A stretch of DNA of 64,000 nt, from NCBI RefSeq assembly GCF_000212735.1, contig NC_015510.1, positions 496,001 through 560,000 on the forward strand. Direction: 5' to 3'. The notes under the pieces are model-generated. The model was not told where the DNA came from and did no database searches. It was given only the letters and a program-made list of their open reading frames with translations. The DNA comes from Haliscomenobacter hydrossis DSM 1100. Its GTDB lineage: Bacteria; Bacteroidota; Bacteroidia; Chitinophagales; Saprospiraceae. A program made the translations under genes and the position numbers. Each line of letters begins with the position of its first letter. Position 1 is the stretch's first letter. Of this stretch, positions 16,001 to 23,795 are shown piece by piece.

Positions 16001-17176
16001 AATCTTGCGCTCTTCTGTCCCCTTGACGCTCCACAAACAGGCAGACACATTGACATATAGGGTAGCGGATTTTTCATCTTTTACAATTCCACGACAAGAC
16101 AATTGCACCGGGTTTTCTGCTTCATCGGGGTTTTCCCAAAGCAATCGTTGGAAACGTTGCGGATTGAGTTTGACTTTGTACAAACCTTCAATAGAGCAAA
16201 TCCAGCCAATTCCCTGTCGGTCAACAAAAATAGAATAGGCACTTTTGGGTCTTAGTTTATGGTTGTTGTTGGTAGCAGAGAACAAATGACCTTTTTGCTG
16301 ATCTAAAACATGCAATTGATTGGCGTACAAAATCCAGTAATGATCAGAGTTGGGATCAAAAGCCAGGGGTAATTCATATGCGCGTTGATGCTGACTTTGA
16401 TAGGTAAATAGTTGCTGTTGGATGGGTTGCTGTTTTAGTTTTCCGTCCGGAGAGATAGAACCCAGATCGTGTAAAGTATAAAAGCGAAAAACGCCTTTTT
16501 TGTCCAGCAGCCCGTTTTGCAGTAAAGTAATCTTGTATGTGCAGATGGTTTTTCCTTGCTGGTTGATCAACTTATACTCCTCATCATAGGAACCGTCTTG
16601 GTCGGAAATGGCCAACCAAACAGACTGGCGAACACTGTCTACGGCGATAACGGAAAAAATGCTCCCCGGCTGGTGGTAAATGCGCTTGGTTGGTTTTCCG
16701 GGCGTGATTTTCAGCAATTCACCTGCTGTGGTGGTGATCCAGAAGCTTCCGCTTCCTCCGCATTTAATGTGCAGCGCATTAGGAGGCAATAATTTCCCTA
16801 ATTTTTGTTGAGCATTGCGGATGTTGCCCGTAATGGTATTGACAAGGGTGTACTCAATTTTGTTCTTTTGGCTGTAATTGCTGATCCACAAGTCTCCATC
16901 TGAGTCTTCAAAACAGATTTTGTTTTTGGTGTAGTCGAGATTAAACCGCTCATTCACCATTAATTTGAATTGTTTGCCGTCAAAACGAGTAAGCCCGGTT
17001 TCACTCAGCAGCCACATTAAACCCCTGTGATCCTGAAAACATTGGTAAACGTGGTTATCTGAAAGTCCTTGTTCCGTCGTATACAGCCGTATGTCCGCAG
17101 TGTAATCCTGCTGCGCGATCAATGGCATTATCCATAGAAATAGAAATACGACTGCTAATATTCTGAAATACATCAA
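13088..17176 (-). CDS. Hybrid two-component sensor (HTCS) with AraC-type output
   Basis: 1362 residues, the full one-protein signalling chain of Bacteroidota. Order: signal peptide; periplasmic two-bladed-propeller Reg_prop repeats (about 30-690, e.g. TTEQGLSDNHVYQCFQDHRG, DGLSNNNIYAAYADAYGYLW); Y_Y_Y domain (about 700-770); one membrane helix (about 778-800); HisKA with HELRTP (His about 849); HATPase with N/G boxes (NNLLSNAFKFTEEGG, DSGSGI, GGTGIGLSL); receiver with phospho-Asp in LSDIMMP (about 1155) and Lys in DYLVKPF; AraC helix-turn-helix (about 1268-1361). HTCS proteins usually sense a glycan breakdown product and activate a nearby utilisation locus. Here no sus genes are adjacent, so its target is unclear. 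Confidence 0.96.
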   Translation of the reverse strand: MMYFRILAVVFLFLWIMPLIAQQDYTADIRLYTTEQGLSDNHVYQCFQDHRGLMWLLSETGLTRFDGKQFKLMVNERFNLDYTKNKICFEDSDGDLWISNYSQKNKIEYTLVNTITGNIRNAQQKLGKLLPPNALHIKCGGSGSFWITTTAGELLKITPGKPTKRIYHQPGSIFSVIAVDSVRQSVWLAISDQDGSYDEEYKLINQQGKTICTYKITLLQNGLLDKKGVFRFYTLHDLGSISPDGKLKQQPIQQQLFTYQSQHQRAYELPLAFDPNSDHYWILYANQLHVLDQQKGHLFSATNNNHKLRPKSAYSIFVDRQGIGWICSIEGLYKVKLNPQRFQRLLWENPDEAENPVQLSCRGIVKDEKSATLYVNVSACLWSVKGTEERKIFCRENAIYALAQDEAGAIWMGSEALHRYHPATEETETVSAKIPLDYSIAWSLKPQQKRLWLGLNNGLAYLDKASGKIEFIDQKKSHPALKEAIIHSIMTTSHQQMWLLTEKGLFRFDPQKGILARYWTGGEGKYHLPVENLRTCHQDEKGNWWLATAEGLLRWNPAQGDARMFTTRDGLSNNNIYAAYADAYGYLWLSSDRGIIQFHMSSGKTRTFLPRDGLTHQEFNRISHFQDKDGRIYFGSLNGVTVFHPRDFYQDFRQTPNIPLVLTRAHLFSQPRNALQDVELDYFQSGKILFKPSHLYLTLRFALLDYTAPQSTQYEYRIEGLGNRWAPCPGGILQLAGLPYGHFKLIIRAKTANGLYSREQLSIPIQVLRPYYLQLWFLALLSIVLLGSIIGFFRYRNQWLKNRKVELEREVALQTEKIRQDKAIIEEQSVQLIKLDEAKSRFFANVTHELRTPLTLILGPINTVLETKTLDQYNADLLQMARQHSEGLLETINDLLDLTKLEAGKMDAQERPVLLYRKVRLLLGGFFVHAERKGILLQLDYRAEHLLRVQIDERLFTLILNNLLSNAFKFTEEGGNITLRVIDLVHSIQIEVEDSGSGIHPDDLPLVFERYFQTQHTGTAFEGGTGIGLSLAKESSKVMGAALSVVSTWGEGSVFTLCFPKKEVFGNIQEEEQTELNQLLLQEQSAISMVNGSLAVPETGSTDGQARILLIEDNHDLRQYLTQILAGKYQVRTLGNGREAQLNLEQWMPDLILSDIMMPLMDGFQFLEWLKSSEKHASIPIIMLTARADLGDKLRALRTGVDDYLVKPFVEAELLARIQNLLQRQQLRRGYVAPIVEEPGDLPLAGKVKKALVFTEADKKFLEKLEETILQHLQNPDFTVNDLAKTLLMSRSVFYTEIGRLIGLTPNEYINEIRLNRAREILKSKAGAISIKELASSVGFRDEKYFSRLFKQRYGILPSQMR

Positions 17177-17320
17177 TGTATCTTTTATTCAAAGAAGCTT
17201 CAAAGTAAAATAAAATTATGCAAATCTACTACCACGGATCAGTGCATCTAATCGCTTAACTTAGGCACGATAAAAAAAATTGATCAAATTAAAATTTATT
17301 AAAAAAAATTGACCTCCTTC

Positions 17321-17351
17321 TTGTGCATACCAACTAGTATGTATATATTTG
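17321..17351 (+). promoter_or_regulatory. tetR promoter overlapping its operator
   Basis: TTG (17321-17323), 20 bp, TATATTTG (17344-17351). The palindrome CATACCAACTAGTATG (17326-17341) fills the spacer, so a bound repressor would block RNA polymerase directly. The -7 box lies 4 bp from the tetR ATG, so the leader is very short. Confidence 0.75.
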
Positions 17352-17355
17352 TGCC

Positions 17356-17946
17356 ATGAACGCAACCGATACTCGCGAACGCATCCTTGGCCGCATGTTC
17401 CAGGACATCCACAAAAACGGATTCCAGGGATTGCGCGCTGACCGGGTGATTGCCGATTTAGGCATCACCAAAGGGGCATTGTACCATTACTTCCCGAGTA
17501 AGGATGCGATTGGATTGGCGGTGATTGAGGAGATTATTGAGCCTTCTTACCTGGCCTTTTTCCGCAGTTTGGAAGAAACCAAAGGGCATCCGATCGACTT
17601 GTTGCAAGCACATTTACTGGAATTGGCCAACAAAGCCACTCCTGATGACATTCACCTGGGCTGCCCGCTGAACAACCTCGTACAGGAAATGTCGCCGATC
17701 AATGAAGATTTTCGCCAGCGGCTGAAAGTCGTCATGGACAGCATGATCCACTACAGCTCCCGCGCCCTGGAACGTGGGATCAGCAAGGGTCAAGTAAAAA
17801 CCAACACCGATTGTATCTCCGTAGCAGCTTTTATGATTGCCAGCATGGAAGGTGCGTACAGCGTAGCCAAAGTACAACGCAGTATCGCCAGTTTTCAACG
17901 CAACATCCAGCAATTGGTGAATTATTTAGAATTGTATCGCCTGTAG
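17356..17946 (+). CDS. TetR/AcrR-family repressor
   Basis: 196 residues. The N-terminal helix-turn-helix is canonical (TRERILGRMFQDIHKNGFQGLRADRVIADLGITKGALYHYFPSKDAIGLAVIEE). The C-terminal ligand domain contains LGCPLNNLVQEMSPINEDFRQRL, seen in the TetR branch that controls reductase or hydrolase genes in response to electrophiles. The palindrome CATACCAACTAGTATG lies in its own promoter and a one-base variant precedes the next gene, so autorepression and control of the NmrA gene are likely. A hairpin plus T8 follows at 17981. Confidence 0.92.
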   Translation: MNATDTRERILGRMFQDIHKNGFQGLRADRVIADLGITKGALYHYFPSKDAIGLAVIEEIIEPSYLAFFRSLEETKGHPIDLLQAHLLELANKATPDDIHLGCPLNNLVQEMSPINEDFRQRLKVVMDSMIHYSSRALERGISKGQVKTNTDCISVAAFMIASMEGAYSVAKVQRSIASFQRNIQQLVNYLELYRL

Positions 17947-17980
17947 AGCCGCGATGCATCATATTTCTACGACCCCACAC

Positions 17981-18003
17981 AGCAACAATTGTTGCTTTTT
18001 TTT
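17981..18003 (+). terminator. Rho-independent terminator of tetR
   Basis: AGCAACAATTGTTGCT is a self-complementary stem-loop followed by eight or more Ts, 34 bp after the tetR stop. Confidence 0.8.
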
Positions 18004-18014
18004 AGCAATAAACA

Positions 18015-18030
18015 CATACCAACCAGTATG
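18015..18030 (+). promoter_or_regulatory. Second TetR operator, upstream of the NmrA gene
   Basis: CATACCAACCAGTATG differs by one central base from the operator at 17326-17341. It lies 39 bp before the NmrA start codon. Confidence 0.75.
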
Positions 18031-18069
18031 TATGAATCAATAAATTTCTCACAATAAAACCATTGACTC

Positions 18070-18969
18070 ATGTACGTAATTCTTGGAGGTACCGGAAACA
18101 CTGGAAAACACATCACCGAAACGCTGCTTGCCGCAGGCAAAGCTGTAACCATCGTAAGTCGCGACGCCTCAAAAGCCGAAGACCTGGTGGCTAAAGGTGC
18201 AAAATTGGCCGTGGGCGACCTACACGACACCGACTTTTTGAGTAAAACTTTCACTGGTGCCAGGGCAGTGTATAGCCTGGTTCCACCGAAATGGGATGTG
18301 GAGCATTGGCGGACGTATCAGGTGCAAATTTCTACCTCAATTGCCCTGGCGCTGCACAGTGCCAAAGTGCCTTATGTGGTCAATCTCAGTTCCATGGGCG
18401 CACATTTACCGGAAGGTGCGGGTCCAGTAAGTGGCTTGTACTACCTGGAACAAATGCTCAACACCATTCCAGGATTGAATGTGCTGCACCTGCGTCCGGG
18501 TTATTTTTACCAAAACCTGTACGGGGTGTTGGATATGATCAAACACATGGGCGTCATTGCTCAGCCGCTGCCCGCTGAGTTCAAATTCAACTTCGTCCAC
18601 ACCAGCGACATTGCGGCGGTAGCTGCTCAACGCTTGTTGGCACTGGATTTTACGGGCCATTCCGTTCAGTATATCGCTGGGCCTAAAGATTATTCTTTTG
18701 CCGATGCTGCGGCATTCATCAGCCAGGCCGCGGGCAAGGACGTTCCATTTGTGACCAGCACTGTTGAACAAAGTGTAGAGGGCATGATTGGTGCGGGAAT
18801 TCCAGCTGCGATTGCCGAACCCTATGGCGAGTTTTACGGATCATTTTCTTCTGCCCGATACCTGGCCGATTTTGACCGCAAAACCAATGTGATCGAGGGT
18901 CAAATCACCCTGGAGCAGTTTGTGAAAAATGAGTTTAAGTACGCTTTGGAGGGCGAGTTAGTGGCTTAA
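18070..18969 (+). CDS. NmrA-like NAD(P)-binding oxidoreductase
   Basis: 299 residues of atypical short-chain dehydrogenase type. The N-terminal dinucleotide-binding loop GGTGNTGKHI is near residue 6, an SRDASKAEDL segment after strand 2 suggests NADP preference, and YVVNLSSMGAHL marks strand 5. The catalytic YxxxK is not obvious, as in NmrA/quinone-reductase-like members. Likely a reductase or redox-responsive binding protein for an electrophile or quinone. The upstream operator shared with tetR makes it the probable target of that repressor, so its substrate or the ligand may be a toxic small molecule. Confidence 0.88.
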   Translation: MYVILGGTGNTGKHITETLLAAGKAVTIVSRDASKAEDLVAKGAKLAVGDLHDTDFLSKTFTGARAVYSLVPPKWDVEHWRTYQVQISTSIALALHSAKVPYVVNLSSMGAHLPEGAGPVSGLYYLEQMLNTIPGLNVLHLRPGYFYQNLYGVLDMIKHMGVIAQPLPAEFKFNFVHTSDIAAVAAQRLLALDFTGHSVQYIAGPKDYSFADAAAFISQAAGKDVPFVTSTVEQSVEGMIGAGIPAAIAEPYGEFYGSFSSARYLADFDRKTNVIEGQITLEQFVKNEFKYALEGELVA

Positions 18970-18979
18970 TTTTTTCCAT

Positions 18980-19105
18980 AAGCGACAATAATGGGAGCGC
19001 GGATGACGCGGATTAGGCGGATTTACGCGGATCTTAATTTACGAACAAATAAATCCGCGTAAATCCGCCCAATCCGCGTCATCTGCGTTCCCATCCTTGT
19101 CGCTT
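18980..19105. repeat. Long inverted repeat after the NmrA gene
   Basis: Arms of about 53 bp (18980-19033 and 19051-19105) pair with few mismatches. Each arm is itself built from GCGGATTTA/GACGCGGAT words and is closed by AAGCGACAA / TTGTCGCTT. It fits the family of word-repeat palindromes in this window and may serve as a terminator. Confidence 0.8.
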
Positions 19106-19185
19106 TGGTTTTTGTAGCGCAAAAAAAATTGAACTTTCGACGGCAATTCCTATTTTACTACTTTATTCACCTTAACCAATCATGT

Positions 19186-20097
19186 ATGTCCCGCCGTCAA
19201 TTCCTGCAAACTTCTACATTCGCCATCGGTGCTTCCATGCTCCCTACCGCCTGGCTAAGCCAATTACTCGCCCCTGCTGGTGAAATGAAAACCCTGCGCA
19301 ACAACGTGGGCATTTTTACCGAAAGAGGCGGCACCATCGCCTGGATGATCGATAAAGAAGGACTGGTGGTGGTAGACACCCAATTTCCCGATACGGCAGT
19401 ACACTTGATTGAAGGTATCCGCAAACAAAACGAACGGCGTGTTGACCTCTTGATCAATACCCACCACCACGGCGATCATTCTGGTGGAAACATCGCCTTC
19501 AAAGGCATCGTAGATAAAGTAGTGGCCCACAAAAACTCCAAAGCCAACCAGGAGCGCACGGCCATTGCTGCCAAATCCGAAGACAAACAGCTTTACCCCG
19601 ATACCACCTATGAAACCACCTGGTCGCAAAAAGTGGGCAGTGAAACCATGAGCCTGCACTACTTTGGCCCTGGACACACCAATGGAGATTCGTTTGTCCA
19701 TTTTGAAAATGCCAATGTGGTACACTGCGGCGACCTGATGTTCAATCGTCGTTTTCCCAATATTGACCGCGCAGCCGGTGCCTCAATTGCCAATTGGATT
19801 GTTGCACTCGGCAAAGCACGCAAAACGTTTAGCAAAGATACCCTCTATGTTTTCGGCCACGGCGCTGAAGGACTCCCGGTAACCGGTACGGAAAAAGACC
19901 TGATCGCCATGCAAAACTACCTCTCCAAACTCCTGAAATTCATCAAAAAGGAAATCAAAGCGGGCAAAACCAAGGAACAAATTTTGGAGGCTAAATACCA
20001 AGTCATCCCTGGTGCAGAAGAATGGAAAGGCCAGGGCATTGAACGCAGCCTAACTACGGCCTTTGATGAATTGATGGAGGGGAAAAGTAAAAAGTAA
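19186..20097 (+). CDS. Tat-exported metallo-beta-lactamase-fold hydrolase
   Basis: 303 residues from the ATG at 19186. The longer frame from 19105 would begin in the hairpin and is rejected. The N-terminus SRRQFLQTSTFAIGAS is a twin-arginine signal, so the protein should be exported folded. The metal motif HHHGDHSGG (HxHxDH, about residues 93-98) is followed by further ligand candidates in GPGHTNGD, HCGD and FGHGAEG, a complete dinuclear site. Substrate is unknown; relatives include beta-lactamase-like, quinoprotein-relay-like and lactonase-like enzymes. A hairpin at 20108 follows. Confidence 0.9.
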   Translation: MSRRQFLQTSTFAIGASMLPTAWLSQLLAPAGEMKTLRNNVGIFTERGGTIAWMIDKEGLVVVDTQFPDTAVHLIEGIRKQNERRVDLLINTHHHGDHSGGNIAFKGIVDKVVAHKNSKANQERTAIAAKSEDKQLYPDTTYETTWSQKVGSETMSLHYFGPGHTNGDSFVHFENANVVHCGDLMFNRRFPNIDRAAGASIANWIVALGKARKTFSKDTLYVFGHGAEGLPVTGTEKDLIAMQNYLSKLLKFIKKEIKAGKTKEQILEAKYQVIPGAEEWKGQGIERSLTTAFDELMEGKSKK

Positions 20098-20107
20098 GGG
20101 ATGCTTT

Positions 20108-20137
20108 TAAGCTCGGTAAAATATTTCACCAAGCTTA
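20108..20137. terminator. Hairpin after the MBL-fold gene
   Basis: TAAGCTCGGTAAAAT pairs with ATTTCACCAAGCTTA with two mismatches. There is no clear T-run, so terminator function is uncertain. Confidence 0.45.
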
Positions 20138-20192
20138 TCCTTGCGTTTCTAATTTGGCGGAGTAATTGTATTTTGCCCCCAAATTGGATTCC

Positions 20193-21548
20193 ATGACCAG
20201 TAAGGACATCATTGCAAGGCTCAAAGAACTACCCACAGATAAAGTAAAATTTGCCATTGTCGACATTGATGGGGTATTGCGGGGCAAGATCCTCCACCGT
20301 TCCAAGTTTTTGAAAGGGCTGGACGAAGGTATGGGCTTTTGCAACGTCGTTTTTGGTTGGGACTCCAACGATGTCTGTTACGACAACACTCTGGCCAGTG
20401 GTTGGCACACGGGTTATCCCGATGCCATTTGTAATGTGGACTTGAATACCCTCCGCTACGTTCCCTGGGAAGACAACATCCCATTTTTTTTGGGCGATTT
20501 TAGTCAGTCCGAGCCTGGGGTACGCGCCGCCTGTCCCCGATCCTTATTGCGCCGCATCCGGCAGGAGTGCATCGATTTGGGCTATACGCCGATGTTTGCG
20601 CAGGAATTTGAGTGGTTCAATTTTCAGGAAACGCCCCAAAGCTGGCACGACAAAAACTACCACTCCCCTACTCCACTCACCCCGGGTATGTTTGGGTATT
20701 CGATTTTACGTCCATCAGTCAATCCGGTTTTTTATCACCAGCTTTTTGATGACCTCACCGCCTTTGGCATCCCGATTGAAGGCTTACATACCGAAACGGG
20801 TCCCGGAGTTTACGAAGCCGCGATCATTTACGACGATATCCTGGAATCTGCCGATCGGGCCACTTTGTTCAAAACCGGGGTAAAGGAAATCGCCTACCGC
20901 CATGGCATCATGGCTTCTTTTATGGCGAAATGGAGTGAAGAGTTGCCCGGTTGTGGCGGGCATATTCACCAGAGTTTGTGGGATTCCGAGCAGGCCAAGA
21001 ACCTCTTTTATGCCCCCGAATCGCCACACAAAATGAGCGAATTGATGAAGCATTATGTGGCCGGACAATTGCATTGCTTGCCCTATATTTTGCCCATGTT
21101 TGTGCCCAATGTGAACAGTTACAAACGTTTGGTCAAAGGCTCCTGGGCATCGGTGAGTGCCAGTTGGGGCATCGAAAACCGGACCACGGCGTTACGAGTG
21201 ATCAACCACGGTGCCAAATCCATGCGTCTGGAGACCAGGGTACCTGGCGCTGACTCCAACCCTTATCTGGCCATGTCGGCCTCCCTGGCAGCAGGGCTTT
21301 ATGGCATCAAAAACCGGCTAGCTCTACCCGATCCAACGTATGGCAGTGCCTACGACAGTGCGGCCAATCCCCCTCTTCCTACTTCTTTATATGAAGCCAT
21401 AGATTTGATGAAAAGCTCTACCTTGGCAGCTGAACTTTTTGGCGCTGAATTTTGCGACCATTTCATCCGTACCCGCGAGTGGGAATGGCGGCAATTCAGT
21501 CAAGTGGTAACCCAATGGGAACTAAAGCGGTATTTTGAAATCATTTAG
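20193..21548 (+). CDS. Glutamine-synthetase-like ligase (GlnA/PuuA superfamily)
   Basis: About 451 residues. The beta-grasp start (VKFAIVDIDGVLRGKIL) leads into the catalytic domain with GCGGHIHQS (ATP/metal site, about residue 252), NSYKRL, and RVPGADSNPYLAMSASLAAG. These fit gamma-glutamyl ligases acting on polyamines, ethanolamine or other amines better than classical GlnA, which carries a different ATP-site context. I chose the ATG at 20193 because a TATTTTG -7-like element lies at 20169-20175, inside the longer frame from 20166. It precedes an APH-like kinase and a HAD-IIA gene on the same strand, suggesting a small-molecule pathway with glutamylation and phosphorylation steps. Confidence 0.85.
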   Translation: MTSKDIIARLKELPTDKVKFAIVDIDGVLRGKILHRSKFLKGLDEGMGFCNVVFGWDSNDVCYDNTLASGWHTGYPDAICNVDLNTLRYVPWEDNIPFFLGDFSQSEPGVRAACPRSLLRRIRQECIDLGYTPMFAQEFEWFNFQETPQSWHDKNYHSPTPLTPGMFGYSILRPSVNPVFYHQLFDDLTAFGIPIEGLHTETGPGVYEAAIIYDDILESADRATLFKTGVKEIAYRHGIMASFMAKWSEELPGCGGHIHQSLWDSEQAKNLFYAPESPHKMSELMKHYVAGQLHCLPYILPMFVPNVNSYKRLVKGSWASVSASWGIENRTTALRVINHGAKSMRLETRVPGADSNPYLAMSASLAAGLYGIKNRLALPDPTYGSAYDSAANPPLPTSLYEAIDLMKSSTLAAELFGAEFCDHFIRTREWEWRQFSQVVTQWELKRYFEII

Positions 21549-21678
21549 AAGTTGAAGAGTTGAAATGTTGAAGAGTTGAAAAGAAGTTGAGGGTTGAAGA
21601 GTACCGACACTGGTCTTTTAACTTAATCAACTTTCAAACTACTCTTCAACTTTTCAACCCTTCAACATTTCAACTTTT
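21549..21678. repeat. Low-complexity inverted repeat between the ligase and kinase genes
   Basis: It starts directly after the ligase stop and ends 6 bp before the next ATG. Left arm: repeated GTTGAAGA words. Right arm: TTCAACTTTTCAACCC words. It is the longest member of this word-repeat type and fills the whole intergenic gap. Confidence 0.75.
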
Positions 21679-21684
21679 GCAAGC

Positions 21685-22725
21685 ATGTTATCCAACTACC
21701 ACAACATCATCAGGTACGCCTGGACCGCTTATGACCCTTCACGCATCATCGAATCTACTACTGACATCAGTGCCCGGGTTTCAACGAACCATGTGTACAA
21801 AGTGACTTTTTCCGACAAAAGTTTCGTCATTGCCAAGTTGTCTTATTTTGGGCGCTATGAGCATTTTGTGGAAGATCACCGCATCATCAATGTATTGGCC
21901 AACAACATACCAGCCCCTTATGAAAATCTGTTGGCGCGTTCTTTGGTCAAAAGCACCAGCCTTTTTGTACACCGCTACATCCACGAGGACATCGATGTAT
22001 GGGTGGTTTTTTACCGGGCGGTGCGCATCAAAACCCGCTTGCCCCGACGCCTGGAGGACGAACACATTGTCAAACTCGGCAAGGAGTTTGCCAAATTTCA
22101 CAAAACCTGCCACAGCATTCGCAACACCCTGCCCAATTCTTCCAAAACCCTGCACACCGATATCGACCATTTGATGGAAGTGGTAGAAAGGAAAAACAGC
22201 CGCCTGGGCACCCATATTGACAAGGAGGAAATCAAGCGGCAATGTGAACTTTTTTACAAAAATGAAGACGATCTGCGCTTGCACCGCCTCGATCGCATCC
22301 CGGTTTTTGTAGACTGGAACATTGGCAATTTTTCAGTGAGTTCTACTTTGCGGTTGTTCTCGCGCTGGGATTACGATTGGTTTCGGATCAGCAACCGCAT
22401 GCTGGACTTTTATTTTTTTAGCCGGGTGGTATCTGATCGGGGCGACCGTACGGTTTTCACGTACAACATTGGGCCTTTGACGGAAGAACGTTTTATCCTT
22501 TTCCTCAAATCGTACCATGCTCAATATCCCTTGACCGAAACCGAAATCCGCAGCCTTAAAGAAGTATACCGCTTTTTCCTTTTGCACTATGTGATTGACT
22601 ATGGCACTTACTTTTTTGCTGAAAACTACTCCAAAAAACTCCAAAAAGAAGCCATGGAAGTACATTTACCTTCCATCGAAAAAGGGTTCAATCCCGATAC
22701 CTTACTCAAGGCCTTAAAATTGTGA
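21685..22725 (+). CDS. APH/choline-kinase-like phosphotransferase
   Basis: 346 residues. The N-lobe has VYKVTFSDKSFVIAKLSYFG with the ATP-binding Lys. The catalytic loop reads VFVDWNIGNF (Asp about residue 209, Asn five later), and the metal-binding segment is SRWDYDWFRISNRMLDFYFF. This is the aminoglycoside-phosphotransferase/choline-kinase fold. The usual His two residues before the catalytic Asp is Phe, which is unusual. Such enzymes phosphorylate hydroxyl groups of amino alcohols or sugars. The next gene starts 4 bp after the stop, so the kinase and HAD protein are surely co-transcribed. Confidence 0.85.
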   Translation: MLSNYHNIIRYAWTAYDPSRIIESTTDISARVSTNHVYKVTFSDKSFVIAKLSYFGRYEHFVEDHRIINVLANNIPAPYENLLARSLVKSTSLFVHRYIHEDIDVWVVFYRAVRIKTRLPRRLEDEHIVKLGKEFAKFHKTCHSIRNTLPNSSKTLHTDIDHLMEVVERKNSRLGTHIDKEEIKRQCELFYKNEDDLRLHRLDRIPVFVDWNIGNFSVSSTLRLFSRWDYDWFRISNRMLDFYFFSRVVSDRGDRTVFTYNIGPLTEERFILFLKSYHAQYPLTETEIRSLKEVYRFFLLHYVIDYGTYFFAENYSKKLQKEAMEVHLPSIEKGFNPDTLLKALKL

Positions 22726-22729
22726 TGGG

Positions 22730-23581
22730 ATGGAAAAGATCGAATCATTTTTGTCGATAGTGGAAAACTATAAAGCCGTGTTTCTGGATTCTTACGGCGT
22801 ATTGAAAAACTTCCGCGGCTTGATTGAAGGCGTGCAGGAAACCCTGGATTTCATCCAGGATCGGGGCATTGAATTCCGGATCCTGACCAACGACGCTTCC
22901 CGCAGCCAGGAACAACAATCCGAGTCTTTTACCCGCCTGGGCTTACAGGGCATACCTCCTGAAAAAATCGTCACCTCCGGGATGATGGCCAAACAGTACC
23001 TGCAACTCAAAATCAAAGGGGGCAAGGTGGCCTACCTCGGCACCGCCAACGCCGCCCATTACATCATGCAAGCCAACCTGGAAAGTGTCGCCATTGCCGA
23101 CCTCGACAAACACGATCTCGACGACATCAAGGCCATGGTCTTCCTCGACGATGAGGGATTTGACTGGAACTACGACATCAACAAAACCGTCAACCTGATC
23201 CGCAAAAAAAACATGCCCATCATCGTGGCCAATTCCGACAACCTCTACCCCGTAGCCAAAAATGACGTGTCCATCGCCACCGGCGCCATCGCCAAACTGG
23301 TAGAAAGCATCATCAACAAAAAATTCATCCACTTCGGCAAACCCGATACCCAAATGTTCAACTTCGCGTTTGACGACCTCAACAGCAATGGTCGGGCTTT
23401 CAACAAAGAAGAAATCCTGATGGTGGGTGACACTTTGCATACCGACATCCTGGGTGGGAATAAGTTTGGGGTCAAAACCGTGCTGGTACTGAGTGGCAAT
23501 ACCACACCTGGCGAAGTAGAGATGAACATAAGGTCTTCGGGGATTATACCGGATTATATTTGTGAGTCGATTGTGGGGTGA
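22730..23581 (+). CDS. HAD-superfamily subfamily IIA hydrolase
   Basis: 283 residues with NagD/PGP-like layout: motif I FLDSYGVLKN (about 17-26), motif II ILTNDAS (about 51), a C2a cap, Lys motif FGKPDTQMF (about 203) and motif IV MVGDTLHTDILGG (about 230). Motif I is D-S-Y rather than D-x-D, so the general acid Asp is replaced by Tyr, as in some HAD-IIA groups with DxW. Phosphatase activity is therefore not certain. It is coupled (4 bp) to the APH-like kinase. The last 15 or so codons are duplicated at 28107-28165. Confidence 0.87.
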   Translation: MEKIESFLSIVENYKAVFLDSYGVLKNFRGLIEGVQETLDFIQDRGIEFRILTNDASRSQEQQSESFTRLGLQGIPPEKIVTSGMMAKQYLQLKIKGGKVAYLGTANAAHYIMQANLESVAIADLDKHDLDDIKAMVFLDDEGFDWNYDINKTVNLIRKKNMPIIVANSDNLYPVAKNDVSIATGAIAKLVESIINKKFIHFGKPDTQMFNFAFDDLNSNGRAFNKEEILMVGDTLHTDILGGNKFGVKTVLVLSGNTTPGEVEMNIRSSGIIPDYICESIVG

Positions 23582-23588
23582 GATGGGG
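23530..23588 (+). repeat. Left copy of the HAD 3'-end direct repeat
   Basis: The 3' end of the HAD gene from codons for SSGIIPDYIC onward. It matches 28107-28165 with mostly synonymous changes, and marks the left boundary of the AT-rich island. Confidence 0.65.
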
Positions 23589-23795
23589 TGTGGGTTTGAG
23601 TGTGGGCCGCTTGACCTTACAGGTTTTGACTTGTTGCAATTAGTAAGGATCAAAATTTACCGAGTTAAAATCAAAATTTCATTTTTTTGAAAGGTGAAAA
23701 TTGATAATTTCCTTATAAAATTGTAACTTCTTTTCATTTTTTTCGTTAGAACCTCCTGTATTGCTATTGTTGGTTTTAATTAAACAAATAATGAT

